Shown here piece by piece: positions 38,263-50,460 of a DNA stretch of 64,000 bases. Where the stretch lies: positions 8,866,001-8,930,000 of the forward strand of contig CM060731.1 in the NCBI GenBank assembly GCA_030704615.1. The letters run 5' to 3'. Each line of letters begins with the position of its first letter. Position 1 is the first letter of the stretch. The position numbers and the translations under genes were made by a program. The notes under the pieces were generated by a model. That model did not search any database. It was not told the DNA's origin and saw only the letters and a list, made by a program, of their open reading frames with translations. This DNA is from Takakia lepidozioides. Its lineage: Eukaryota; Streptophyta; Takakiopsida; Takakiales; Takakiaceae.

Positions 38263-38288
38263 ATATACCCGCCACCTGGCGGGTATAT
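38263..38288. repeat. 12-bp perfect hairpin stem
   Basis: ATATACCCGCCA and its complement are separated by CC. Imperfect copies of the GGGATATAT motif follow to about 38340. Confidence 0.85.
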
Positions 38289-38379
38289 ATCGGGATATAT
38301 ATCAAAATATGCAACCCGGTGTGGCAGGATATATATACCCTTATGTAAGTTAATTGAACAGGGGAGGTGCCATCTTGAA

Positions 38380-38384
<5 letters not shown>

Positions 38385-38412
<28 letters not shown>
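38385..38412 (+). repeat. A28 homopolymer
   Basis: Twenty-eight adenines. It could be the tail of a retroposed sequence ending here on the plus strand, though no source gene is evident to the left. Confidence 0.9.
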
Positions 38413-38413
<1 letters not shown>

Positions 38414-38589
38414 AGTTCTCTGCATCAATGGGTTTCTCATATGATATACCTTCTCTAATGCAGGGTATGGATGAAGGCTAATTAGCGATCAGGGCGAAAT
38501 CATTTCAACTTGCCCTCGGATGAGGAAAATTTATCCTGTGAATAATAATATAAATATATAAAATATATACCACAATATTATAATTACAG

Positions 38590-38966
38590 ACGAAGACGTC
38601 TGGAAGCTCTCGGAAGAGGTTTTCAACCAATGGGAGCAAGGAAAGATTATTGACAATTTTGGGGTACAGTTCAAGGAAGGAGAGCAACAACTCTCAAAAT
38701 CAGCTATTGCGAAACTGCAAGGATTGAACACCAGGCAGTTGAAAAAGGTTGCGCAAAAGATCTTGGACTGGGATTTGAGCGTTCGGGGTCCCTACAAGGG
38801 TGAAGACAAATCCAAGCTCAGCATGAACATGTACATTGATCAGATGAAATTGTGCAGGTTTCTTATCGATGATGTTATGGAAGTATTAGGGTGGCCTCGG
38901 AGGAGCAAACTGTGTCCGGAACTATACTCAAAGGAGAGGGTGGCTGGAGGTGAAGAAAAAATATGA
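38590..38966 (+). CDS. Orphan coding exon of an unknown protein
   Basis: An ATTACAG acceptor is followed by an open frame (phase 1 entry) of about 125 residues to a TGA at 38964-38966. Composition is protein-like: charged, with Trp, Leu and Lys spread evenly, including VFNQWEQGKIIDNFGVQF, LNTRQLKKVAQKILDWDLSV and MKLCRFLIDDVMEVLGWP. Predicted mostly helical. There is no ATG before an in-frame stop at 38559-38561, which supports an internal or terminal exon. I do not recognise the family and find no partner exon nearby. It could be a gene fragment carried by a mobile element. Confidence 0.45.
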
Positions 38967-39540
38967 TTTCAACAAGACCGAGTTTGGGACATTTCTTTTC
39001 TTTAAGAGCAGAGTCCCTCCAAAACAAAACAAAATCTTTACGGGGAAAAATAATACCCCAAAGCATACATGTCACGGGTGTCAAGAGGGTGCCAGGGCAA
39101 ACCCATAGAATGTTTTTTTTTTTTTAATAAAGAAACAGGGGACAGAGGCCCTCAGATGCTTTATTTGGAATTATTCAATATGATTATTATTATATGTATA
39201 TTAGATTATAATCAAGATCTATAATTATGAGTCATCCAATTTACACGAGGGCCAAGGCCCAAGACTACAGCTTTTGGGCCCACAATCGGGCTGAATGAAC
39301 TGATTAAAATATAATTGTCAAGGAATTGGGCCGTCTTCGTGTAAACCTATTCGACCCAAACTTAAGGCCCAACCTACACCAATATCAGCCACTCTCCCCC
39401 TTCTTCCATTCTATGTCTTCTACGCTTCACGTTGTCCCATTGAATCGTGTATCCTTACACTATGGAAGCAAGAAGGCATAATATTCTTGTGCCCTTGGTC
39501 CTCTTCAATCAAGTAATATTTTAACCATAATTTTATTATA
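38967..39540. other. AT-rich intergenic DNA
   Basis: No gene. A T-rich run followed by AATAAAGAAACAGGGGACAG occurs at about 39112-39140; its GGGGACAGAGGCCCT core is shared with 18876. Confidence 0.5.
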
Positions 39541-41010
39541 CCCAAAGCTGGAAAAATGATTTGAATGTACTTCAAATATTTGAATGAGGTTTAGGGTATA
39601 GGGGGTTGGAGAAGTAAAAGTACTATCAAGTACAAAATAAAATTGGAAGAGTGTGTAGAACATATAAGAATTTCTAAGTAAATATCCCGAGGACTCTATC
39701 ATATATATAAGCTAGAATAAAATGAATCAATGAGCTTCAAATATTGAAAAAATTACGTTTTAGGGTATACTAGGATTTAGAACAAGCAAAAGTGTGAATG
39801 ATACAAATAATGGGATATTGTTTAGGACTAATACAAAATTTTAATTCAATATTCCAACAACTCTTAGTAGTATGCAACCCCAAAGTTAGAAAAGAAATTT
39901 TTGAGTGAGCTTCAAACATTACAAAGATATTTTTGGGGTACTGGGCTTAGGCTATTAAGCTAAAGTATAGATAAGAACAAATATGAAAGAATGGAACTTT
40001 AGGATCTAAAAAAATATCAATTAAAAATCCAGACCATTTTATCTTATTATAAAGTGAATCAATGAATAAAAAAATATGACATACTAGGATTTAGGGTAAG
40101 CAAATTTGGTACTATTCAATGACAAACAAATTTACAAGAGTAATTAAGACATATAAAATCTCTCAATTAAATATCATAAAATTCTATAAACTTTTCCAAA
40201 GCTTAGTACTAGCCTATATATATATATATATATATATAATGTAAACAAAAGGTTGAAAAGTGCTTATAAGGAAGTTCCACACAAAATTGCTACCAAGTAG
40301 TACTAAGAATTGTTTTAATGAGCTAATTCAATCTTATACATGTTGGGATTAAAATTTGTTCCGACCGCGTTCCCACTCTATTGTACCCCAAAGCTGAAAA
40401 ATTTAGAAACGGGAGGGAAAAAAAACAAAAACATAAACAAAAACGGGACTTGGGCTTCAAACATGGATATGAGGTGGACAAAAATATCAATGAGAAACTA
40501 ATATGGAAGAGACAGTTTGTGTACGAGGTCCTATAAAAACTTTCAATCAAATATCCTAACCTTGAATGCATTGTATTCCAAAGTAGGAATTTGCTTTCTT
40601 AAGAAGCTTCAAACATGGATATAAGGTTTTAGGGGCATAAAGTTTATAAGAAATAAAATTATGAATCACATAAAAATATGCATGAATGTTTAGGACCTAT
40701 AAATTTTTAAAACATTCAACAATCAAGTCAATATAATATTCTAACCATTGTAATTTGTATTATACCCAAAGCTCAAAAATTGATTTGAATGAACTTCAAA
40801 CATTTGAATGAGGTTTTGCGGTATAGGGTTGCGGATAAACAAAAGTACTTCAAGTAAAAAAAAAACATATGGAAGAGTAAGAATTTCCAAGTAAATATCT
40901 CGATGGCTCTGTCATACATGTGAGTTGGAAGACGTAATTAATTGAGCTTCAAATGTAGCAACTATGTTTTAGGCTATAGGGTTAAGGCTATAGGGGTAAG
41001 ACTCCGACAA
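39541..41010. repeat. Diverged AT-rich satellite
   Basis: Landmarks recur at irregular steps of about 150-190 bp: CCCAAAGCTGAAAAAT (near 39541, 39868, 40384, 40758) and GAGCTTCAAACATT (near 39567, 39728, 39906, 40450, 40602, 40790, 40942), each usually followed by a TTTAGGGTATA block. Copies are heavily diverged, so the array is old. The array resumes at about 43120-43280 beyond the LINE. Confidence 0.75.
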
Positions 41011-41019
41011 AAGTATGAA

Positions 41020-43115
41020 TGACAGGACCATGGTAACCAGAAACGAGAACCCTAGGATCTATGTTACTACCCCGGAGGAAGAAACCGAAACTAGAAGTCA
41101 ACACATGAAAGCGAGAGTAATGGCACCAACATGAGTTAGTGCACTGCCCAGTGCCTACGGATTGCTAATGCTATTACATCTGCCTAAACTAAAGACGGGA
41201 GGCTTAGAAGAGCCCTAAGGTGTTTCCAGTTTATTTCTTGATCGAACTCAGGCGACGCGGTGGAGTGTTGTGCGAATTCCTCTCTAGTTGGGTGGGGGCA
41301 GATCTGGCCAGATACAGGTGTTTGGATTTGCGCTGCTGCAGATGAGGCCTCGATTACCCCAGGTGGTGCGGAATGTATCATGGGAAGCCCCTGCGATCTC
41401 TGGTTTCCGTTGGATATGTGCACAATGCCAAGCCTTCCTGGATTCTGTCCCAAGGTCATAGAAAACAGATGTGAGAAGAGCTGACACTGAAGAAGTTTGA
41501 CCAGAGAAAAATCTGGAGCATCTTGCTTTCCAGAGGTGCCAAAGTGTGCTGCCTCTAAGCATTTCGAAAACAGGGCAACCAACAGCTTTCCTTTTTGTTG
41601 TTGTATCATAGTTTAGAAGCAAGATCGTGGAGGAGAGAGGAATGAGGTTCCAACAAGAGTAAAAGTTTTTGATAAATGGCCAAATGATGGCTGGGGCTTG
41701 GCATGAGATGAGATAATGTTCAAGGCTTTCCATGATTCCTGATGAGCAGCAGGAGCAAAGGAGAGCGTCTTGAAATTGTAACCATTCGCCCACCTTGAGC
41801 ACTCTGTTAGCAACTTGCCAGAGGAACGCTTGGATTTTGGCAGGCCTGGACTTTAGCCACACAGAACCCCAGATTACGGACCAGTTCTCATTTCTAAATC
41901 CCAGGTGCCCCCACCTTGACTCCCACTTTGCTTTAAATGAATTTGGCAGGGACAAAGCCTTGTAAACTGTTTTTGGTGGTGTATGAAAAGAAGGGTTCTG
42001 GTTGTCTTCCAAACATCCAAGACCATTCGGAAGGATCGAACTGCAACTCAACAAGGGGCCTCCCAAGAATCCAAATAAATGTGGCAGAGGCAAGCCAGGC
42101 TGAGTGAGAAAGACCTGGGGGGGGTTGGGGATCCATTTCTTTCGATGAAGTAGACCAGCAGCAAACTCTGACTGGTGTAAGAGGGTTGGGGGGTAGGATC
42201 GCAGGTTCTTGCGAATGAAGATGGAGGGTTAAGGTCAGAGGGTCAATGTGGAAAGCATAGGCCACGTGGTTGCGAGAGGTGGATTGGTTAACGAACAGGA
42301 TGGTGAGAAGGTTGTTGTGAATGGTAAGTGCCCAGTAGTTGTGTAAAGGAAAAATAGGTCCAATATTCATAAGCCCAATCCATGTTTGGTCAATGTTTTG
42401 AATAAGGTTTGAGCCCTTCCCACTGTTGAAGCAATGAGATCCTGCGATTTGACTCTGTTACCCTGCCACAGGTTATCCATTTGGGAGATACCCAGGTTTG
42501 TCCCATGCTGACCAGCGGATTGCCTCTTTTCGCTGGGAAGGGCTTGGCTTGTTGGTATTAAGGAAAAGGTATTGACGAAGGACCTCGAAGTAGTTAGAGG
42601 GTTCCTATTTTTTGAGAAAGCCTCGTAGCCTCCCCCGAGCCTGCCAGATAGAGTTCCATAGACTAGATCCCGTTTTTTTGAAATTGAATCCATTGACAAT
42701 CCATCGAAATGATGGGGCCCAAGTGGCATTTTTTAAAGGGGAGGCCATCAAAATATTGTCTGCCACGAGGAACTTCCACCATCCACCCTCGGGGCCCATG
42801 AACCGAGGTATCCATTTTCCCAGAAGGGCTACAATCTGTTTTTCAGGGTCGAGAATGCCCAACCCTCCCTGTTTTTTGGGGAGGCATATTTGACTCCACG
42901 ACACTTGGGGTCTTTTACCCTGTGATGACGATTCAACTCCCCAGATGAAATTACGCAGTAGTTTTTTAACCTCTTGGATTTGAGTAGAGTTAGGTCTCCA
43001 TGAGCTGGCGTAGTACCAGATTCCTCTAGGATTTGATTTACTACCAAGGCTCTACCGATGATTGACAGGTGCTTCGATCTCCAAAAAGCCAGTTTCCTCT
43101 TCAGCTTAGCCAAAT
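41020..43115 (-). mobile_element. 5'-truncated L1-type LINE inserted in the satellite
   Basis: Minus-strand frames with several frameshifts encode the end of a plant non-LTR reverse transcriptase ORF2: a block like LAFWRSKHLSIIGRALVVNQ (near 43090-43030), then WSQICLPKKQGGLGILDPEK (near 42890), and near 41850-41650 the RVT zinc-binding domain RPAKIQAFLWQVANRVL with a Cys/His cluster ending ESLEHYLISC. The endonuclease and the catalytic RT palm are missing. Satellite sequence lies on both sides, so the LINE landed in the array. A poly(A) tail and target-site duplication were not found at the left end. Confidence 0.8.
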
Positions 43116-43449
43116 TAAAGTATATTATATAAGAAACAAATATTATGAAAGAATAACATTTAGGACCTATAAAAATGTCATTAAAAAATCCAAACCAATC
43201 CAAAAAAAAAAATGGAAAAGCGTTTAGGAGGTTATATAAAAACTTGCAAGTATTACTAAGCAAAAGGTTTTTTTTTAAATCCCAACCACTCTAACAAAAT
43301 TTATTGAAAGTGGTCCAAATTTGGCTAGAAGAATGAACAACATTACAACTAAGTAGAACAACTATTTTTTATCCATCGTTCAAAGTTATTGATTTAAAAC
43401 ATTACAAGAAAACAAGAAAGTTGGAGTGTTGTCTGCATTCATACCATTT

Positions 43450-46400
43450 TAGTTTTCATTATCTTGACGATTTGCTGGTTCCAAATTTGCTCTAGCATTG
43501 TCCGCCTCTCGAGCAGTTATCTTTTTTGTGATTGCTTTTGTCGTATTGTTTCTCGGTGACATTGTCCACACTACATTGTCAACATGAATCCATTGAGAGG
43601 GATCCATTGGATTGAACTCCCAATTTTTGGACCAACAATCTTTGTATCTATCTGCATCCGTATGATTGCCTCCTTTTTTCGGTCTCCATCATTCCACAAG
43701 AAGTTTTTTGTAATTACGATCTTCTCTATCTTGTACAACATCTGATATTGTCATTCCCATCCAAACAAGAAAAGTCTCCATATCATTTGGGCGAACAAGG
43801 ACAAAGAATCCATTCTCAATATCCTTGAATGGATTCAACGGTATTTTCGGACGGTCGCATCTCGACCTACCAAGGGAAAACCTGGCACGTGTAAGTTGGG
43901 CGAGGACAAAACCCTTGGTTAGGAAAACCGTGCAGGGAGTATAAATGGTGATAAGCCATGAAACTAAAATGTTTTTAAGTCCTAAAGAGGTCAAGTCCGA
44001 GGACCCCAAGAGACGGTTCCACAATATCTTTATTATCGGACAATGCGTCTTGAGACTGTCTATGAACATCGTCTCTCTTGTGGTGCTCGACCCATTTTAT
44101 TACTGGCCAAAATCCTTCGATAAGTTTGTCATTTGGCTCCTCCAACGGAAGGTCAAGTTTTTCAAGAATATCCGCCCAATATTGATCATATTGTTTCATG
44201 ATATTTCCATATTGATCATCCAATAACGTCATTTTTTTCCAAAAATCCATGTACTTTTTAATACCGGACTTGATGCAAAATTGTTTACCCAAGACTTCCT
44301 CACCATCTCCCCAAATAGGTCTCTTACGGAGCGGTTTTGGCTGTCGAACTGGAAGCATTGGAGAACCATCGTCTTTTGTTTTCCACATTTTGATATTGCT
44401 ATTTTTTTAAAGCCAATCCGAATCTGTTGCAGATTTTTTGTATTGCATTAGATGTCAATCATCCGAATCAACAAAAAACCGAAAAATGTGCATTCCCGTA
44501 GCTCCAACCAAAGCCTCCTTCCTCTCTAAAATAAAGCGGTCGACAAAATCCTTGAAGTCTGGAACTTCTTGAATTATTTGTGGAATGAAGTGTAGGTTTT
44601 GAGATACCATGAAATTTTTCATGAGATCGGAAAGAACATAGGTGTTGTTCTCTTTCAATTTCTTCGAAAGGTAACTAAAATAAGCATCAATGTCCTCATG
44701 CGTATGACCAACCATAAGGAAACCGAGTTGAATTTCTTCGAACACCCCTCTTGCAGTAAGCAGTGATAATAACGTCAATATCCATCTGTTCTTGTTGTCT
44801 TTGACATAATTGTCCATTTGTAGATACAATCTTCGTGGTAATGGAAGCGCTCATTTCTTATCATTTTTAGAACGAGACTTCAAAACATCCAAACACCTGG
44901 ATTTTCCTCTCATTATGACTTCAAATAAATCAGTTTGCATAGGGTTGTAAAAAAGAGCCATTGATTCACGACATGTTGGTTTCCCCAATTGTCGCAAAAT
45001 TCTAGCCAAAGATCCTATAATGAAGTTGGGATCTGCTGGCCAAAAATCCATCGTACGCGCCATCTTTGTGACCGTGAGTAACGATACCCGCCATAGACAC
45101 TAGAAGTTGCCCCAAACCTGAAATCATCTTGTTCGTTGTTTGCAAACGTAGAAGAGCAGTCTTTCGATGATCCATTTTATCATGAATGATGCATAAGCAT
45201 TTTGTTGGCATCATAACCGATTCATTCCTCCAGCTATGGTAGAGTCTCCGGCAAGACTCTTAATGCTTCAGATGTTTGTCAAGAGCTTTTTTACGATACA
45301 TTTGGTCTGCACTTCTTTTCACAGACTTCTTAATGAGGTCCTTTAGCATCTCACACTCCGTACATTTTGCAAATGTCCCTCCATTTTTTCTAACTTCGAC
45401 GTTGGAGAAAATCTTCTTTCTAATTCGACTCACCGCTGAAGTAGAAATAGGCCCTAAGCCTAGAACCTGATTGGTCTGTCATGTGCGCTCAAGAATATAT
45501 TAGAATGTTGACGCGAATGTCGAGGTCTCATATAGTAATCTCATCAACCTGATACAAGTAGTAGATAAATAAAGACTATTGATTGATCGATTGTTTTAAA
45601 TATTTATTTGTTCAACCAAATCACATCTTATTCACATTGTCTTAATAGAGAGGTCCAAAAGAAGAAGTAGATGAGAAAGAATACTCACATCGTTGGACTC
45701 ATCTCGAACTCGTTTCCAATTAATCTTTGGAGGTAGTACACGGAGTGTATCTCGGCGCCCCTTACCAATACATCTCGTCTTATGTGGCATAAAATCACTG
45801 TTCCCGTTAATGATATGTTCTCCTCAACCTAAACAGTCTCTGGGCGGGGCCGCTTCATTCCACAATTTCCAAACAAAGAAGAGATAACCCCTTCTTTGTT
45901 GAGTCTTTTGTACTCCATATATGTTGACATGCCAATTCCATGAATTGTCCACCACGCCTTCTCGCAAATATCCACTCCCTTAATAGTAATGTATGCTTGA
46001 CGAGTTGACCCCTCGAGTCTATGTAGTCTCCGTGGAATGTCAAATCCCAGCTCTCGTCTATTGTCGAAGGTGGATCCCGAAAATGTGGTGTGAAGACCAA
46101 GCATCTTCTTCCAATCAAAAAATTGACAGCACCGAAGCTGACAACATGGTTTGCTACTGACCTTTCTCACAGACTTTTCCGAAAGTAACCTTTTTTATTT
46201 TCTAGACTCATCCAAGGCAACACCTCTTTTGGATCTACGAAAATGTCTGTAAGGAGCCTTCCTTATACCACACTCACCATCCTCCGGTTCACTAGCCATC
46301 TCGGAGTTGTAGAAATTTTGTAGATCTTCCGAATGCAACCTTCCATTTTGTAAGAATTTTGTTATAATCAAAGACCACTTGACAATGGACATAAGAGATC

Positions 46401-46971
46401 CACATCCTCCTACTAGCATCCTAGTAATGAAAACACCGAGATGGTCCTCCCCGAGTTTGTCACAAAGTACCACCTCGTCCGAAATGCATGCGTGTATTCT
46501 TCCCTTGTAGATGTCACCGCCTTCTTCCGTTAAGAGGATACATATACGATTTCTACAATTACTCCTTCCAAGAGGGCTCTGAGGATTTTCTCCATCCACC
46601 GATTCTTCTGATCCATACCCATCTTCGGACGAGAAAGGACATTCTGGACTAGAGGTAGGATAGTCCAAAGAAATATCACACAAATCCCACATGATAGGTG
46701 TCCCAAGAGCCTCAGTTATTGTGTCAACATCCATATGAGGATATCGCAATTGCATCATCCCATAGTCATTCTCAAATGTAGTGATTATCACATTAATTGT
46801 TGATGAGGTCAATGGACGTCCATAACACTGACCTTCACCAATCACATTCAGGCAGTTGCCAGTTGCAACTATAACCCTCGACGTTTTGTAACAGAGGAAG
46901 ATTTTGAGACCAGATGATAAGGAATCCATTTTGAGAAAGGACAGAACGTCGAAATGAATGTCGACGTTCAT
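43450..46971 (-). pseudogene. Decayed DUF7869-type element gene (putative DDE transposase)
   Basis: Minus-strand frames from an ATG at 46971 to about 43450 form one interrupted protein. Parts seen in order: an acidic N-terminal region; a Cys-rich segment near 46130 and WWTIHGIGMSTYMEYKRL near 45940; a donor GTGAGT at about 45687 marking an intron; a CTEC zinc-knuckle-like pair near 45350; HDKMDHRKTALLRL near 45180; LQMDNYVKDNKNRW near 44810 and FLMVGHTHEDIDAYF near 44710, typical of the DUF7869 family; then a charged C-terminal region. The conserved Asp, Asp-Asn and His-x-x-Glu-Asp sites are spaced like a DDE/RNase-H nuclease, which suggests a transposase; that is inference. Breaks: stops near 46197, 45265 and 44850 and a frameshift near 45060. 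Introns and stops are hard to separate in places. Confidence 0.7.
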
Positions 46972-47310
46972 TAGTCTCTACAGATAGAGATAAATAGGAA
47001 AAGTGGAATGACTGTAGCTGAATATCCTAATTAGGAGATAAAAATAAAGAAGACTCTGACGGATGAAGAGATATTAAGAGAATTAGAGTATATTATGTGG
47101 ATGTATCGATGAGGACCAAGAAAAATAAGAAATGATATAAAGAATAGAACGTCGACATGAATGTCGACGTTCTCTAGTCTTGACGGATAGAGATAAATAG
47201 TAAAAAATAACGGCTGTAACTGGATATCCTAATAAAGAGACATAGAATAAATCAGATGAATATATTAATGAAGACCTAGAAAAAAAAACAAGTGAGGAAG
47301 AAGACATGCT
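46943..47310. repeat. Duplicated leader of the DUF7869 gene with a palindrome in each copy
   Basis: About 46943-47110 and about 47147-47300 are diverged direct copies, offset by about 204 bp. Each starts with a near-palindrome (46945-46970 and 47147-47172): GAACGTCGAC and its complement around ATGAAT. The left palindrome overlaps the gene's ATG. Confidence 0.75.
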
Positions 47311-48299
47311 CTCATATTCAAATGCACTAGTAGGTACTCTCAGGTATTTGATGTGATGTGAGACATAATGAAGGTCAAGTGATGAGACTTTAGTTTGTAT
47401 TTAAAAAATTGAAGAAGCAGCAATCCGCCAGACGTTGACACTAATGTGGACGCTACCATAGATGAATAAAAAAATGATGAATAATCATCCAGTTGGATGA
47501 GGCATGGATGATAGTTAAATAAAGATGACTGTAAAAAAGTAGAGAGACTAAGGTATGTAACGGTGGAAAAAATATAAAAATGAAACAAACCTTAAAGTCT
47601 CTAAAACCTAAAACAAACACTCATATGTTTGAACATAATCTGACTACACGATGAACTCGTGTCTGCACAACATATGCTTTGGTAAACCCTAAAGCTTAAT
47701 GCAAATATTCATAAGAATATTGGCTGATGCAAAGGTACAAAAGAGGATGCAAAGGTATACGAAACATGACAGACTGAGGAGGACAGACTGAAGAGAGAAA
47801 GAAAAGACGCAGGAGTGCAGAATGACGATATGTACGTCTACCTCCAAGCTTGTGGTGTGGCGGTGGTTAGGGCGTTGTTAATGCGCCAATGCAAATGATT
47901 GAGAATGCACCACAGGGATCAAGTGCTCCAACCATTGATTAGCACTGTCACAAATCTGACGGACGTAGACAGTCCGCGACGAGTCGAACGATCTTGACGA
48001 TCCAACGATGACGTGCGGCGCATCACGGAGTTAAGCCGCACACCGTCCATTCAATCGTCAAGATCTCTGTTGCTGGATTATCGCGATCCAACGACGGTGA
48101 TGTTTGACCTAATCCCCAGGCGCCGCCATAAACCGTACCTTTATTTTGTGAGATAGCGTCATTTGACCTAACTCTCAACACGGGAGGGTTAAGTCAAACA
48201 CGTTTATTTTTCTTTTTGGGCTTTTGTTTTTGGGTTGGCGAAAGTCATTTGATTGCAAAGACCTCGAGGTGTGCACCAAAGTTCGACGTCACCATCCGC
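47311..48299. other. Intergenic DNA, possible retrotransposon leader
   Basis: No gene. At 47960-48100 GATCTTGACGATCCAACGA and its partial complement recur, giving an imperfect inverted repeat. As a Gypsy gag fragment follows on the plus strand, part of this may be its LTR or leader, but no LTR pair or primer site was identified. Confidence 0.4.
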
Positions 48300-49066
48300 A
48301 ACTGATTGTTTTTTTTTTTTTGAAGCAGAGAGTCGTTGGATCGAATGGATGGGAGGACCAGTTATTTCTTTTTAATTCCATATGTATTATTTGTACTCGA
48401 CAATGCTTCAACATGGTTACAGACATGGGAGAGAAGACAGATTGCAAAAGGAGAACCTTTACTATGGAGTACCTTGAAAGCAGGACTGCTCCAACAATTC
48501 AAGGTAGTAGATACTATTACAACTGCTCGAATGAAATTATGGAATTTGGAACAACGCGGGAGTGTGCAAAATTTCATTGAAGATTTTTTGAATCTTCAGG
48601 TCCAAATCGAATACATGAGTCTTGTAGAAGTTTTAGACAACTTCAAAAGATGATTGAAGAAGAAAATTCAAGGAGAGGTAATTTTACGCAACCCGGTTGA
48701 TGTCCACGAAGCAATTTCATTGGCCCAAAAGATTGAAGGGACGCTACCAATATACGACGAAGGTATACACATTCCATTGAACCAATACGGACTAACGCCT
48801 ATGGAGCTTGGAAATCTTCGAAGACGGGATAACTTCCAATACTCTCAAAGAAATAGGTCGGGAATCAAATATGGGGAAGATAACACACAACGGTGAATGA
48901 AATTGAATGACAATGATGTGACCTCAACATTCTCACAAACAGAAGGACAAAGGGAAACTAGACAATGTTACAACTGTGGAAAATACGGACATATTGCGGC
49001 CAACTGTCGAAGTGGAAGGTACAATCGACAAACTTATCGAAGACCTCTTAACAATTTAAGGAGATG
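48300..49066 (+). pseudogene. Ty3/Gypsy gag fragment with zinc knuckle
   Basis: Plus-strand frames encode a retrotransposon gag core: a block with ASTWLQTWERRQI then LWSTLKAGLLQQF (48390-48510) and an acidic helix, followed after a stop at about 48651 by a region with VDVHEAISLAQKIEG. A CCHC knuckle, CYNCGKYGHIAANC, lies near 48970. Stops near 48651 and 48894 and after the knuckle break the frame. No protease or RT follows, so only the 5' part survives. Confidence 0.8.
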
Positions 49067-49599
49067 AGAAGATAACGAACATCACAATGAGCAGGAAAAC
49101 GAGCACAACCAGTAAGTAGACATCGCGGTCTTACTGGTTCTACAAAGAAGAGAAAAGGCGAGGGGGCCTACAAGGAGAAGAGGCAAATCAATCATGCGGG
49201 CAAGAAAGAGACGCAGTTAATTATGACTGATGGAACCTTGGAAGGTATTCATGTGAGAGTGTTGACACTACAACACACCCTACGTAATTTCGACGATTTT
49301 GTTTGACGCTGGCGTTGACTGTTGTCACTTTCGACTGTTCCAACCATTTTTCAGTCAAAATTTATATTAAGATATTTGAGGTGCTAGACAGCCGCGAAAA
49401 TGTTGACTGTAGTGAGAAACTTTGACTACCTAAAATAAGCTGACCGAGCCAACCAGTTAAGTAATGGCACGTGTAATCACAATATATAAATTATATAGCA
49501 ATATATATGTGAATAATAAGAAGTAAAACAACTTAACTACGTTTTAACTGACCCAGCTCATTAATAGTAAACTAATTGTGTGCTGGTTAAGGTTAGTGA
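49067..49599. other. Retrotransposon remnant or spacer
   Basis: No conserved domain recognised. Short in-frame stretches after the gag fragment may be leftover pol sequence but are too broken to identify. Confidence 0.4.
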
Positions 49600-49950
49600 A
49601 ACAAAACAACTAAATTATCTGAACGAATGATAAAAAAAAATGCCTTGCTGGCAGCTATTGGATGAACGTATGAAAGATTAGTGAAACAAGACAACTGAAT
49701 TATGTGAACGAATGATAGACAAACGTCTTGCTGGCAGTTATTGGATGAACGTATGAAAGGTTGGTGAAACAAAACAACTGAACTATCTGAACGAATGATA
49801 AACAAACACCTTGCTGGCAGCTATTGGATGAACGTACGAAATATAATTTTTGTGCACTGGATGAACGTATGAATGAACAATAAATCCAACGCCTTGCTGG
49901 CAACTATTGGATGAATGTAGGAACGAATGATAATGAAAACGCTGAGCTCT
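49600..49950. repeat. 83-bp tandem repeat, about four copies
   Basis: The landmark CTTGCTGGCAGCTATTGGAT recurs with small changes at 49643, 49726, 49809 and 49892, an exact 83-bp step. Flanking phrases with AACGAATGATA and GAAACAAAACAACTGAA repeat too. It ends against the PPR pseudogene. Confidence 0.93.
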
Positions 49951-49959
49951 GCCTAGGCC

Positions 49960-50460
49960 CCTTCCACCCAAGAAACCTAATACAGCACCAATTGGATGTG
50001 CAATAATGTCAAACACTCCCTTTGTAACCTTCATTCTGCCGCATTTTGCATACAGGTCCATGAGAGCAGTGTTCAGAATGACATCAGGTACAAAATCCAG
50101 CTTTGCACACAAACATGATGTGGTTGCACTTCACCCTTTCCCCAATCATTTGCTCATACGTTTCCAAGGCTTCTGTCCCGCGCCCATGTTGAGCATATCC
50201 TGCAAGCATGGCGTTCCACAACTCCAAATCTCGTTGAGCCATATTGTTTAACACTCCCACATTTGGCATACATGTCCACGAGGGTATTGTTCATAATCAC
50301 ATCTGGTACAATTCCATCTTTGGTGATGCAACCATGCACCTCTTTGCCCTTTTCCAAGGCTGCCAGGCTTCGACACGAACTACAAACACACACAAACGTG
50401 ATGTGCTCGGGCTTCACCCGTGCCCCCATCAATTGCTCTCTCTTAGCTGCCTAGTAGAAT
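49960..50460 (-). pseudogene. Pentatricopeptide repeat (PPR) gene fragment
   Basis: Minus-strand frames show about two to three PPR units: VKPEHITFVCVCSSCRSL, then VPDVIMNNTLVDMYAKCG, then a shifted frame with DLELWNAMLAGYAQHGRGTE and VPDVILNTALMDLYAKCG. This arrangement is typical of PLS-class plant PPR proteins, which bind organellar RNA for editing or processing. Frameshifts near 50260 and 50120 and an apparent deletion between units break it. Normal PLS proteins have 10 or more repeats, so this is a fragment. Confidence 0.85.

Larger units (their letters stand above)
36932..38589. other. URT1 5' region and following intergenic DNA
   Basis: The URT1 promoter and leader lie in the left part. 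A purine-rich GAGAGATGAACCAGAGAGATG repeat occurs at about 37140. GAGCAGGTAAGC at about 37650 resembles a plus-strand donor, so a divergent non-coding transcript is possible. No protein gene seen. Confidence 0.45.
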
